Translations under genes and position numbers: made by a program | Notes under the pieces: model-generated | Databases searched by the model: none | What the model was told of the DNA's origin: nothing | The model's input: only the letters and a program-made list of their open reading frames with translations | Origin: an uncultured Clostridia bacterium | GTDB taxonomy: Bacteria > Bacillota > Clostridia > Christensenellales > CAG-314 | Length of the DNA: 53,253 nt | Assembly: GCA_947625185.1 (NCBI GenBank) | Contig: CANQNJ010000007.1 | Coordinates: 1-53,253 of the forward strand | Direction: 5' to 3' | Shown here: piece by piece, positions 1-8,097 of the stretch | Layout: each line of letters begins with the position of its first letter | Position numbering within the stretch: the stretch's first letter is position 1

Positions 1-118
1 GGAAACCTTGGGGCTGGCTTTCTAAAAATTTGGCTCTATTCCTTTTAAGATTACGCCTGTGATTATCCACAGCGCAAAGCGTGGCAATCACTCAAAATTC
101 CAACAAGAGGTTGCTACA

Positions 119-211
119 ATGTCAAATCTTAAAAATAAAAACAACACAGTTGTCCACGTTCGATGCGTTCTCATCAAAATCTGTTTGTGCAGACAGCAAG
201 GGAGTACTTGA
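119..211 (+). CDS. Possible small leader or excisionase-remnant ORF
   Basis: A 30-codon ORF starts at ATG 119, eight bases after an AAGAGG ribosome binding site (105-110), and stops two bases before the integrase start. A small ORF just upstream of an integrase is where many integrative elements keep an excisionase, but this one is short and I see no helix-turn-helix. It could be a truncated excisionase, a leader that couples translation to the integrase, or chance. No function is assigned. Confidence 0.3.
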   Translation: MSNLKNKNNTVVHVRCVLIKICLCRQQGST

Positions 212-213
212 TT

Positions 214-1401
214 ATGGATACTCAAGAACTCATTTTGCTATCTCAAAAAATGGTATTGCTCAGCTTGACTACCGATGAAAACGAAAAACAGAAGCTTGTC
301 AATGAAATAAACGAGTTGACGGCAACAGAAAACAGAGAACGCCAACCGAAATATTGTGGACATTTGAAGTTTAACGATAAGGAGATTTCAAAAATGCCCA
401 AAAATTTCAGAAAGGAGTTTCGCATTCAGGGCTGCACAGCTCATGTAAGAAAAAGATGTGATGGAAGATACAGTTGTAGCTACGAAATTCGTTACCGCAG
501 AAATGGTTACAGCATATCCGTGTCAGCAAAAACGATAGAAGAAGCGAAAACAAAGTTTTTACAGAGATTAAACGCCATAGAAAACCCACAATCGGCAACT
601 GTCAAAGAGTCCGTGCCATCACTTTTTACGGACTTTGCGACATTCTGGTTTGAAAACTTCCACAGACGAAAGGTTGTCGAGGATACATACAAGAATAATT
701 TGCGCGTTTTCCGCAATAGTCTGGCTACCAAATTTGCCGATAGACAAATTAAAAGTATAAACGCAAAAGAACTGCAAGATCTGCTTGATGAGATTATTGC
801 CGAGGGTAAAGGGAAAAAGGCTGAAGATGTGTATGGGCTAATCCGACAAATTTTTGATGCTGCCGTGCGTTTTCACCTGATACAACACAATCCTGCCGAT
901 ATGATAATAATTAAAAAACACGAGCGTAAGCACGGCGTTGCACTCACCATCGAAGAAGAACAAAAACTCTTGGCTGCCTATGCAGGAACACGGTTTCAGC
1001 TCATGTTTGCAGTTGCTTTGTATACAGGTTTAAGACCAAACGAGTACAAAAGCGTCAGAATTGACGGAGATATGCTTATTGCCGTCAACAGCAAGCGTAA
1101 AGGCGGAGAAGTTGCATACAAACGTATTCCCGTGAACGCAATGTTAAAACCGTATTTGGAGGGGATAACGACCGTAAAATGGGTAAAATTGGACACAATT
1201 CGAAAAAAATTCAACGCTGTACTGCCAAACCACAAATTATATGATTTGAGAACAACTTTCTACACTCACTGCGTAACTTGCGGAGTTGCGGAAAGCGCAA
1301 GGGATGAAATGGTCGGACACTCCGGCGGCAAGTTGAAAGACACCTATACCGACCTTCCTGACGACTACTTGAAACAGGAAGCCGCCAAGTTGATTTGGTA
1401 G
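214..1401 (+). CDS. Tyrosine recombinase (phage/ICE-type integrase)
   Basis: This 395-residue site-specific recombinase would integrate and excise a mobile element by strand exchange through a tyrosine-DNA intermediate. The N-terminal third is basic and resembles an arm-type DNA-binding domain (AP2-like). A SAM-like core-binding domain covers about residues 145-230 and the catalytic domain about 240-395. Visible catalytic residues are R274 (in TGLRPNE), Y343-D-L-R346 in place of the usual HxxR box, H369 and the nucleophile Y378. I chose ATG 214 because AAGGGAG lies about eight bases upstream; the longer frame from 163 has no ribosome binding site. The gene runs toward the 3' end of tRNA-Val, 125 bp away, the classic position of an integrase at the edge of its element, so the element should extend left out of the window. 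Confidence 0.9.
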   Translation: MDTQELILLSQKMVLLSLTTDENEKQKLVNEINELTATENRERQPKYCGHLKFNDKEISKMPKNFRKEFRIQGCTAHVRKRCDGRYSCSYEIRYRRNGYSISVSAKTIEEAKTKFLQRLNAIENPQSATVKESVPSLFTDFATFWFENFHRRKVVEDTYKNNLRVFRNSLATKFADRQIKSINAKELQDLLDEIIAEGKGKKAEDVYGLIRQIFDAAVRFHLIQHNPADMIIIKKHERKHGVALTIEEEQKLLAAYAGTRFQLMFAVALYTGLRPNEYKSVRIDGDMLIAVNSKRKGGEVAYKRIPVNAMLKPYLEGITTVKWVKLDTIRKKFNAVLPNHKLYDLRTTFYTHCVTCGVAESARDEMVGHSGGKLKDTYTDLPDDYLKQEAAKLIW

Positions 1402-1403
1402 GT

Positions 1404-1427
1404 TTGTACCCCCAATTGTACCCCCAA
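1404..1427. repeat. Tandem 12-bp repeat after the integrase
   Basis: Two perfect head-to-tail copies of TTGTACCCCCAA begin three bases after the integrase stop codon, between it and tRNA-Val. Short direct repeats at this place are typical arm-type integrase binding sites. That role is inferred. Confidence 0.6.
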
Positions 1428-1490
1428 AATTGAGTTTAAAATATGTACGAGTGGCGCGCTCTCCCTAAAAATCGTCCAAAAAAGCACGAA

Positions 1491-1523
1491 AAAAGAGGTA
1501 TTTTGGTTAGAAATACCTCTTTT
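1491..1523. terminator. Bidirectional intrinsic terminator
   Basis: A perfect 13-bp stem (1491-1503 with 1511-1523) encloses a 7-base loop. It has a T-run on the top strand and a matching A-run on the other side, so it can end both the integrase transcript and the leftward tRNA transcript. Confidence 0.85.
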
Positions 1524-1525
1524 TG

Positions 1526-1601
1526 TGGTGGGGAGTACAGGGCTCGAACCTGTGACCCCCTGCTTGTAAGGCAGATGCTCTCCCAACTGAGCTAACTCCC
1601 C
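1526..1601 (-). tRNA. tRNA-Val (anticodon TAC)
   Basis: The 76-nt sequence on the minus strand folds as a cloverleaf with a 7-bp GGGGAGT acceptor stem, a GTTCGAG T-loop, encoded CCA and anticodon UAC. It is the last gene of a Met-Glu-Val operon. Its 3' end faces the integrase, so it is the likely attachment site of the element on the left. Confidence 0.95.
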
Positions 1602-1603
1602 AT

Positions 1604-1679
1604 TGGTGACTCCTACGAGAATCGAACTCGTGTTACCGCCGTGAAAGGGCGATGTCTTAGACCGCTTGACCAAGGAGCC
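1604..1679 (-). tRNA. tRNA-Glu (anticodon TTC)
   Basis: A 76-nt minus-strand cloverleaf with acceptor GGCTCCT paired to AGGAGTC (one G-U), loop CUUUCAC giving anticodon UUC, and encoded CCA. It lies two bases from tRNA-Val and seven from tRNA-Met and shares their promoter. Confidence 0.95.
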
Positions 1680-1686
1680 ATATTTG

Positions 1687-1763
1687 TGGTAGCGGCGGTC
1701 GGATTCGAACCAACGACCTGCCGGGTATGAACCGGCCGCTATAACCAACTAAGCTACGCCGCC
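1687..1763 (-). tRNA. tRNA-Met, elongator (anticodon CAT)
   Basis: A 77-nt minus-strand cloverleaf with acceptor GGCGGCG, anticodon loop UUCAUAC and encoded CCA. The first base pair is G-C and the anticodon stem lacks the three G-C pairs of initiators, so it is an elongator. It resembles the Bacillus elongator tRNA-Met. A lysidine-modified tRNA-Ile2 also reads CAT and cannot be excluded from the sequence alone. Confidence 0.88.
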
Positions 1764-1794
1764 ATACTGCTTGTGATGCCATAAAAGCCTATTT

Positions 1795-1823
1795 ATTGTA
1801 TCAAATATTGCGGGTATTGTCAA
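1795..1823 (-). promoter_or_regulatory. Promoter of the tRNA Met-Glu-Val operon
   Basis: On the minus strand a TTGACA box (1818-1823) and a TACAAT box (1795-1800) are 17 bases apart. The start would be about 25 bases before tRNA-Met. Confidence 0.85.
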
Positions 1824-2189
1824 CAGAATTTGTGCGGTTTTGACGGCGCTTAAATAAAAATGTTGCAAACGGCAATATCCCGCGCACATAGCGGCACGCG
1901 AGCCGTCGTCAAAACGTCGTTCGTCTATCGCCGCGTCCCACCGCTTAAACGCCCGCCCGCCGACAGTTCAAAGTCACTCGAACCATCCGATCCTCAGCCG
2001 CTCGGACTATCCACCCGACGGCAATATCCGTCAAAAGCAACAGGTCGCTTCGCCGCCCCGCCGCTGCTCCAAAACGACCCGCGGTGTCCGCACGATACGG
2101 CAAAGCATACCCGATTTGCAACCGCAAACGCGTCTTGCACCGCCGCATCGTCGCTACTTCGTCCGACAAGGCAATTCGCCGTCAAATCA
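1824..2189. other. Gene-free stretch between tRNA promoter and neopullulanase gene
   Basis: The stretch is GC-rich and has open frames on both strands. The longest are 1860-2399 on plus, and 1945-2169 and 1994-2185 on minus. None has a good ribosome binding site or a recognisable protein motif. A weak hairpin with a T-rich side near 1850-1875 could end the leftward amylase transcript. It may be a decayed gene. Confidence 0.4.
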
Positions 2190-3884
2190 TCAGCCGATTA
2201 CCGCAAAGCCCTCGTTGCGAACGACGTTGCCTTCGCAATTATATCCGTAAACGGGCTCGGCGTCAAGCGCAACGTCTCTGCCGCTGAAATTGATCGCCAA
2301 AGAAAGCTTATTTCCGCCGAGTCGGCGTTCTATAATCGCCAATCCGTTTTGTTCGTAAATCCGCGTTCTGCCGCATTTGAGGACTTCGTTGCCGCGTAAT
2401 TGCAACAGCCGACGTATTACCCGATGCTCCGCGCTGTCGTACTCCTTGCTGTCCCAACGCATACACTTGCGATTGTACGGGTCCATCTTGCCGTCCATAA
2501 ATATCTCGTCGCCGTAATAAATCATCGGATTGCCGGGATAAAACATCAATGCCGCGATGGTCAGCAGTTCAAGGCTCTTGTTGCGTCCGACAAGCTCGAA
2601 AAAGCGCGGCGTGTCATGAGAATCCACAAGGTTGAGCATCATCATATCGGTGCCGTCCTTGTAGCGCATAAGCGCGGCGTTGAGATAATTGCAAAACGCC
2701 TCGGCGTCGTAACGCTTCTCCACGAAAAAGCGCTCGCAAGCATACTTGAACGCGTAATTCATAACGCTGTCCCACTGGTCGTTGCCGAGGAACGATTCGG
2801 CATTTTGCCAATGTTCGCCGATAATAAACACGTCGGGGTTGACCTGTTTGCAACGGGCGCGAAACACACGCCAGAATTCGTGCGACACATCCGACGCCAC
2901 GTCCAACCTATAACCGTCCACGTTGCACTCTTTCAGATAAAACTCGCCCACGCGGCAAAGATAATCCTGCACTTCGGGATTGTTGGTGTTGAGCTTGGGC
3001 ATCATCCACACGTCCGCAAAGGTGTTGTAGTTGAGTTTCTTTTTGTCGGGCTTGTCGCCGTTGACAAAGTACCAATGGTAGTATTTGCTCTTGCTGCCGT
3101 TCTTTACTACGTCCTGAAACAGTGGGTTGTAATAACCGGAATGGTTGAACACGAGGTCCATAACTATCATAATATCCAATTCGTGCGCGGCTTTGACAAG
3201 CGCCCTGAGATCGTCGATACTGCCGAACATCCTGTCTACCGAGAAATAATCGTCGATATCGTACTTGTGCGCGCTTGCGGATTGCTGAACGGGCGTCATA
3301 TACACCGCTCCGATACCCAAATCTTTGAGATAGGGCAATTTCTCCCTTATGCCGACGAGATCGCCGCCGGCGAAGTGATTGTTATCCGGTTTGTCGGTAT
3401 TCCAATCCATATCGATATAAGAGCAATTTGTCTTGTGCGAGGCGCGCGCAAAACGCTCGGGGAATATCTGATAGAACACCCTGCCCTCAAAACGCTTATT
3501 GGGCGTGACGGTATCCGCCTTGTTGGGGAAAATAACGGTAAAGTTATCTTCGAAGGCGTGATTTACGCGCAATACGGTATCGAATCCGCTTTCGTTGTAA
3601 TACCAAACCGTACCGTCGCCGTCGGTTATCTCAAACAGGTAGGAATAGCCCGGCGCGCCGTTATCCAACTCGCCGACATACCAATCGAAAAGCGCGTCCC
3701 GAAACTTGATTTCGAGAGGCGTACGCAGCTGCGATTGCCAGAATTTGTGTCCTGTGTTCCAAATGACGAAGACGCTCTTTATATCGTCGTCGCGCTTGAC
3801 GCGCAACCTTATCACCGCCTTGGTGTCGCTGACGGGAAAGGAAAATTTCGAATCGCTTTGATGTAAAATTGCACTTTTTTCCAT
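2190..3884 (-). CDS. Neopullulanase / cyclomaltodextrinase-type GH13 enzyme
   Basis: This 564-residue alpha-glucan hydrolase probably cleaves imported maltodextrins, cyclodextrins or short pullulan pieces in the cytosol. It has no signal peptide. An N-terminal beta-sandwich (about 1-120) of the type found in GH13 subfamily 20 precedes the (beta/alpha)8 barrel. Conserved region I is DLVFNH (243-248), the nucleophile is D328 in GYRLD, the acid/base E357 in IIGEHW and the stabiliser D424 in DSHD. The MPKLNTNNPEV segment (about 295-305) also fits this subfamily. I chose ATG 3884 because AAGGAG is four bases upstream; the longer frame from 3914 lacks one. It lies beside the maltodextrin import operon but is separated by an oppositely oriented gene. 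Cyclomaltodextrinase, neopullulanase and maltogenic amylase cannot be told apart by sequence alone. Confidence 0.88.
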   Translation of the reverse strand: MEKSAILHQSDSKFSFPVSDTKAVIRLRVKRDDDIKSVFVIWNTGHKFWQSQLRTPLEIKFRDALFDWYVGELDNGAPGYSYLFEITDGDGTVWYYNESGFDTVLRVNHAFEDNFTVIFPNKADTVTPNKRFEGRVFYQIFPERFARASHKTNCSYIDMDWNTDKPDNNHFAGGDLVGIREKLPYLKDLGIGAVYMTPVQQSASAHKYDIDDYFSVDRMFGSIDDLRALVKAAHELDIMIVMDLVFNHSGYYNPLFQDVVKNGSKSKYYHWYFVNGDKPDKKKLNYNTFADVWMMPKLNTNNPEVQDYLCRVGEFYLKECNVDGYRLDVASDVSHEFWRVFRARCKQVNPDVFIIGEHWQNAESFLGNDQWDSVMNYAFKYACERFFVEKRYDAEAFCNYLNAALMRYKDGTDMMMLNLVDSHDTPRFFELVGRNKSLELLTIAALMFYPGNPMIYYGDEIFMDGKMDPYNRKCMRWDSKEYDSAEHRVIRRLLQLRGNEVLKCGRTRIYEQNGLAIIERRLGGNKLSLAINFSGRDVALDAEPVYGYNCEGNVVRNEGFAVIG

Positions 3885-3907
3885 AAGGCTCCTTGCGCGG
3901 CTTCGTA

Positions 3908-3936
3908 TTGACATCGCCGCCGAATAAGTATATAAT
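3908..3936 (+). promoter_or_regulatory. Consensus sigma-A promoter
   Basis: TTGACA (3908-3913) and TATAAT (3931-3936) are exactly 17 bases apart, which is a perfect consensus. It drives the small membrane-protein gene at 3971 with a leader of about 28 nt. Confidence 0.92.
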
Positions 3937-3970
3937 TATTGTATTACCGCGTTGGGTAAAAGGGGTTAAA

Positions 3971-4465
3971 ATGTATTATCAGGTATCGCGCAAAAAATCG
4001 CTAATATTCAAGATACTTTATTGCGTATTCTCGGCGCTTGTAGAAGTGTACACGGCATATATATTCTTCGAAAATCTTATCAACGGTTGCCGCAAAGGGC
4101 TCAGTTTCGACGATATAATTTTGTTGATATCCACACTATTTGCGTTGCTGTTCGAAGGGTCGATTATAGGCTTCATCGTGCGGTCGTTCAAACTGCCGAC
4201 CATCCTGATGAAAAACCTCGTTTTCAAAAACGACGGTACTCCGTATATACCCGGAATAGTGATGATCTGCATCGGGATTGCGATCTCGCTTGCGATGGCA
4301 GCAATCTTCTTTGTGTCGGCATACATAATACCGTTTATAACGATGTCCGTCCGAGGACAATACTTTATCCTGAGCGTAGGACTCATTCTCGGCACCAATT
4401 TACTGTTTGCTCTGATCTTCTTCTTTACGTTCAGGCACGAATCGGGTTCATTCTCCATCATCTGA
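3971..4465 (+). CDS. Small integral membrane protein of unknown function
   Basis: I do not recognise this 164-residue protein. It has four predicted membrane segments, near residues 13-35, 47-70, 95-120 and 128-155. The loops are short and basic and the C-terminal tail is polar. ATG 3971 is preceded by AAGGGG; frames starting farther upstream have no such site and begin before the transcription start. The gene has its own perfect promoter and its own terminator, so it is a strongly transcribed single-gene unit. It points the opposite way to the glucan genes on either side and need not be related to them. Confidence 0.7.
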   Translation: MYYQVSRKKSLIFKILYCVFSALVEVYTAYIFFENLINGCRKGLSFDDIILLISTLFALLFEGSIIGFIVRSFKLPTILMKNLVFKNDGTPYIPGIVMICIGIAISLAMAAIFFVSAYIIPFITMSVRGQYFILSVGLILGTNLLFALIFFFTFRHESGSFSII

Positions 4466-4497
4466 CCTCGCCCGACGAAAGGCGCCGCAAAATTGTC

Positions 4498-4527
4498 GTA
4501 AACCGCTCAAAAGAGCGGTTTACTTTT
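4498..4527. terminator. Intrinsic terminator
   Basis: An 11-bp perfect stem (4498-4508 with 4513-4523), an AAAA loop and a TTTT tail end the rightward membrane-protein transcript. The leftward glucan operon stops at 4526 and may share the hairpin, although its T-run on that side is weaker. Confidence 0.85.
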
Positions 4528-5269
4528 AATTATCTTCCGGGACAAAAACATACTGCGGTATAGTCTCGCTTGTTAACGTTGTTCTTTCTTCCGCGCTTTG
4601 ATATTGTTCGTAATAATAAGTAATCAGTCCCAAAGCGTTGATCTTGATATTTTGCTTAATAAACGTTCTGCCTGCGACGCTGTTGTTTACATCGATCACC
4701 GCGTCGAAAACACAAAGATTCTGTTCGTGATCTATGTAAAACGCTTCGGCGGGATATCGGTAGATATACTGCATAAAGTAATCGCCGAAATACAGTCCGC
4801 CCTCCGCATAAACGCCGTTCTGCGTAAACACATGCGAACGGATCAGATCGTGAACAAATGTTTTGTCAATGTTTTGCTCGTTTACGTCGCTGCTTCCGTC
4901 GACATAAGTTTTAACCGTTGTATACAGGTAGTTCTCTCCGTCTTTGGATACGGACGTTACGCTTTCTTTAACGTTATTCCGAATATAGATTCCGTCGTAT
5001 GTTTGTCGGTTGGAATAAACGTAGCAATCCTCATCGGAAACGTCGAAATGAACATAGACGACGTTTTGCCCCGTTTGATTGCCATCGGCATCGCGTACGA
5101 TATTTGTTGTTGTATAGGATACGGCGGAGATTTTTTCAAAAGCCTTATCCGGGGTGAGGCCGGTATTGAGATACTGCTCCACCTCCGGATCGGGCGTATA
5201 TTTTTCTTCGCAACCTACCAACAGTAATACCGCCGGCAACAATACCAGCAATATCAATGCTTTTTTCAT
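4526..5269 (-). CDS. Lipoprotein of unknown function, last gene of the glucan operon
   Basis: This 247-residue protein has a lipoprotein signal peptide ending in the lipobox LLVGC with C20 as the lipidated residue, so it should be anchored outside the membrane. The mature part is polar, rich in tyrosine and acidic residues and probably beta-rich. I see no enzyme motif. It starts six bases after the pullulanase stop with a poor ribosome binding site, which suggests translational coupling. The place in the operon suggests a role in glucan handling or in assembling the surface enzymes, but that is inferred from context only. Confidence 0.75.
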   Translation of the reverse strand: MKKALILLVLLPAVLLLVGCEEKYTPDPEVEQYLNTGLTPDKAFEKISAVSYTTTNIVRDADGNQTGQNVVYVHFDVSDEDCYVYSNRQTYDGIYIRNNVKESVTSVSKDGENYLYTTVKTYVDGSSDVNEQNIDKTFVHDLIRSHVFTQNGVYAEGGLYFGDYFMQYIYRYPAEAFYIDHEQNLCVFDAVIDVNNSVAGRTFIKQNIKINALGLITYYYEQYQSAEERTTLTSETIPQYVFVPEDN

Positions 5270-5275
5270 AAGATG

Positions 5276-8008
5276 CTATGCAATATCCTTGTAGGCGATG
5301 ATGGTTTGAAGTTTGTCTACTTTCGTTTGCGCAGACAGCGAAATGCCGCTATCCAACGTATCCAGATACAACGTATATCCGGCGAAGTCTGCCGTCACGC
5401 TCTTGGTGTAATTGACGTGAACGATACGGTACAAGCGATGATTCTTGGCGTCCGTTATTTCGATAAGTATTCCGCTGCCGTTTTCTATCGCGCGCGCCTT
5501 GTAATTGGCTTCGACGTCGGCATTTGTAACAAGCCCCATATCCACGAAGCTCTGTTTGAACGCTATCAACTTGCGGAAATTCTCGAAATACTTGATGTTA
5601 GTAATTTTGCGCGAGTAGTCCAACTCGTTGACTTTGTAAGGCGCTTCGTATGAATTGTGCACCTGATCGTCATTGGCTCCGAGGTCTTTCTTGCTGCGCA
5701 AGAATTCGTCTCCCGCAAGCATAAACGTTATTCCGTTGGAGGTAAACACCACCGAGTCTGCCAACATTGCCATATTTTTGTATGTCGTGATAAATCTGGC
5801 GTTGTAGGAAGTACCTTGTGCGGCGACCATTCTGTCATAAAGAGTATAGTTGTCGTGACAGGTTACATAGTTGACGGTCTTGGCAAGATCGTTGATGATA
5901 TTGCTGTCGCTCATATATGTGTAGCCTTTCAAGCCGTTAAGTATCCTGGTAACTTCTCCCGAGGTCGGCGACAATGTTTGAAGAGTATCTACCCAACCCT
6001 TCTCCGTGGCGCCGCTCATTCCGCCCTTGATAAGGGCGTCGCGCATCTGATCGCTGAATTGAGCAAATCCCTCATATTTGTTGCCGTTATCCTGAGTAGC
6101 CATCGCGTCGGAACAAGCCGTAGTCATCTTCCACGGTTCGCCGTACACGATGATGTCGGGATTGATCTTTTTGAGAGCTGCCGTAAGTTGGTTCATCGTT
6201 TCGAGGTCGTGCAGCCCCATCAGGTCGAAACGGAAACCGCCGAGCTTGTACTCCTTTGCCCAGAAGCAAACGGAGTCTATCATAAACTTACGGAACATAT
6301 AGTGATTACTGGCGGTATCGTTGCCGCAACCGGAACCGGACGACAACTCGCCGTTGTCATTGTAACGGAAATAGTAACCGGGGCACAGAACGTCGAAGTT
6401 GGAGCCGATAGCCGCGCTTACATGGTTGTACACCACGTCCATTATTATGTTGATCTGTTGGTCGCTAAACGCCTTGATAAGCTCTCTGAACTCTCTTATG
6501 CGCACATATCCGTCCGAAGCGACGGTAGAATATGCGCCTTCAAGCACGTTGTAGTTAAGCGGGTTGTAGCCCCAATTGAACTGAACGTTGACTTCGTCGT
6601 TCGCCTGATCGAAGATGGGTACAAGCTGAACGGCATTGACGCCCAATTCTTTGATGTGATCGAAACCTGTTTTTACCGTTACGCCGTCTTTGGTATAAGT
6701 AGTGCCTTCCTCAATCATACCGAGGAACTTTTTGCGATATTTCTCGGTACCGTTCCAAGTGGCGGAGCTGGTCACGTCCGCTACATGCGTCTCCCATACG
6801 GTAAGCTCATTGGGCTTGTAAGCGATCGGACTGACGCTATCCCAACCGTCGGGGATAAGCGCGGGGTCGTCGAAGTTGACGATCTGTCCGCGCCCGCCGT
6901 TCAAACCGGCGCTCTTGGCATACGGATCCACGATCTCCGCGCCTTGGGGGTAACTGCTGTTTACCACCGTGTAAGTGTAATACTTGGCGGCGAGATCCCC
7001 GTCTACCGTTGCGGACCAAACGCCCTTGTCGCCCTTGGTCATCGAGACGGTCTTGTACGCGCTGCCGCCGTTGCCCGCCTCGTATAGTTTGAGAGTTACA
7101 GACGTCGAAAGCGGCGACCACACCTTGAACACCGTCTGCGACGGACTGTAAATAGCGCCCAATTCGCCGTCGTAATTGTACAGTTTGCCGAAGGCTTCTC
7201 CTCCCATAAGCGCCACTTTGGTAACTTCCGATTCCATCACCTTATTATCGGCGGCAAATGTCGCCTTTATCTTATAAGTTTGATTGAATTCTATTTCCAC
7301 ATCGTCCGACAGAGTGCAACGTCCCGCCGCAGCCTGTTGTTCGAGTTTTGTCTCGGCGATCACCTTATCTCCGCCGTAAATCTGAACGCTTTTGAGCGGG
7401 GTAGCCGCGACAATTTCTATTTGTTTGTCATCAATAAACTTAGCGGACAAGCTGAATTTGAATTCATCTATTGAATTGTACAAGTTGGCTTCTCCTTGCT
7501 TTACATATATGTGATAGTAGTTATTTGCGTCTTTCTGACCCAGAGTGAAGAATCTGTCCGAGCCGAAATCCTTACCCCAATCGGCGTCGCGCACGATGAG
7601 ACCGATTTGTTCGGACGTATCGAATCCGCCCTTGCCACCTTGGAGACTTTCCAGATCTTCGATTGTATAAAGCGCGATTACGCCCCAATCGTCTTTATAA
7701 TTGAACGCCCAACCGGCTTCCTGTTCGTTTGATCCGATAGATCCGCTTGTTGTCCAAAGCCACAACTTCCATTTGGAATACTCTGCCGCCCTGTTGCGCT
7801 GATAATGGATCTGCACAGAGTCTTTGGCGGCGGGACCTACCGTAGAAATCGACGGCAGATTGACGCTGTCGGTGCTGTCGACGGCTGCGGGTTCGGTGTA
7901 CTCTTCCCATTCGAAAGTCGCATTGTTTTTATTACCGCATGCGGCGAATACGAGACTAAGCGCAAACACCGCGCACAGCGCGATTACCAAAATATATTTC
8001 TTTTTCAT
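5276..8008 (-). CDS. pulA: Lipoprotein type I pullulanase
   Basis: This 910-residue enzyme should hydrolyse alpha-1,6 branch points of starch, glycogen or pullulan at the cell surface. The signal peptide ends in LVFAAC with C24 lipidated. A CBM41-type module (about 64-180, with an IHYQRN start) binds alpha-glucan. A further beta domain (about 185-270) and a CBM48-type domain (about 275-375) precede the GH13_14 barrel. The pullulanase signature FNWGYNP is at 477-483, DVVYNH at 524-529, the nucleophile D595 in GFRFD, the acid/base E624 in VYGEPW and H718-D719 in VTCHD. I chose ATG 8008, which has a GAGGT site and begins a proper signal peptide; the frame from 8050 adds 14 residues without one. 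It lies downstream of the transporter genes, with an intercistronic hairpin just before it. Confidence 0.93.
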   Translation of the reverse strand: MKKKYILVIALCAVFALSLVFAACGNKNNATFEWEEYTEPAAVDSTDSVNLPSISTVGPAAKDSVQIHYQRNRAAEYSKWKLWLWTTSGSIGSNEQEAGWAFNYKDDWGVIALYTIEDLESLQGGKGGFDTSEQIGLIVRDADWGKDFGSDRFFTLGQKDANNYYHIYVKQGEANLYNSIDEFKFSLSAKFIDDKQIEIVAATPLKSVQIYGGDKVIAETKLEQQAAAGRCTLSDDVEIEFNQTYKIKATFAADNKVMESEVTKVALMGGEAFGKLYNYDGELGAIYSPSQTVFKVWSPLSTSVTLKLYEAGNGGSAYKTVSMTKGDKGVWSATVDGDLAAKYYTYTVVNSSYPQGAEIVDPYAKSAGLNGGRGQIVNFDDPALIPDGWDSVSPIAYKPNELTVWETHVADVTSSATWNGTEKYRKKFLGMIEEGTTYTKDGVTVKTGFDHIKELGVNAVQLVPIFDQANDEVNVQFNWGYNPLNYNVLEGAYSTVASDGYVRIREFRELIKAFSDQQINIIMDVVYNHVSAAIGSNFDVLCPGYYFRYNDNGELSSGSGCGNDTASNHYMFRKFMIDSVCFWAKEYKLGGFRFDLMGLHDLETMNQLTAALKKINPDIIVYGEPWKMTTACSDAMATQDNGNKYEGFAQFSDQMRDALIKGGMSGATEKGWVDTLQTLSPTSGEVTRILNGLKGYTYMSDSNIINDLAKTVNYVTCHDNYTLYDRMVAAQGTSYNARFITTYKNMAMLADSVVFTSNGITFMLAGDEFLRSKKDLGANDDQVHNSYEAPYKVNELDYSRKITNIKYFENFRKLIAFKQSFVDMGLVTNADVEANYKARAIENGSGILIEITDAKNHRLYRIVHVNYTKSVTADFAGYTLYLDTLDSGISLSAQTKVDKLQTIIAYKDIA

Positions 8009-8040
8009 AAAAACCTCGTTATTTTGTTGTTTTTTGCAAG

Positions 8041-8070
8041 GCATAACCACCGAGAGATCGGTGGTTATGC
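8041..8070 (-). promoter_or_regulatory. Intercistronic hairpin between the MalK homologue and pulA
   Basis: A perfect 13-bp stem (8041-8053 with 8058-8070) with a four-base loop lies 33 bases before pulA. No T-run follows on the transcribed strand, so it is not a standard terminator. An mRNA processing or stability element that sets relative expression is more likely. Confidence 0.65.
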
Positions 8071-8097
8071 GTTTGGTCCGATTATGTCATCGCAATA

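Noticed and set aside
1860..2399. 179-codon plus-strand frame beside the neopullulanase gene
   Set aside because: It overlaps the 3' end of that gene in antisense, is rich in Arg, Ser and Ala in a non-protein-like way and lacks a ribosome binding site.
8041..8070. Transcription terminator between the MalK homologue and pulA
   Set aside because: No T-run follows on the transcribed strand, so it is listed as a processing or stability hairpin.
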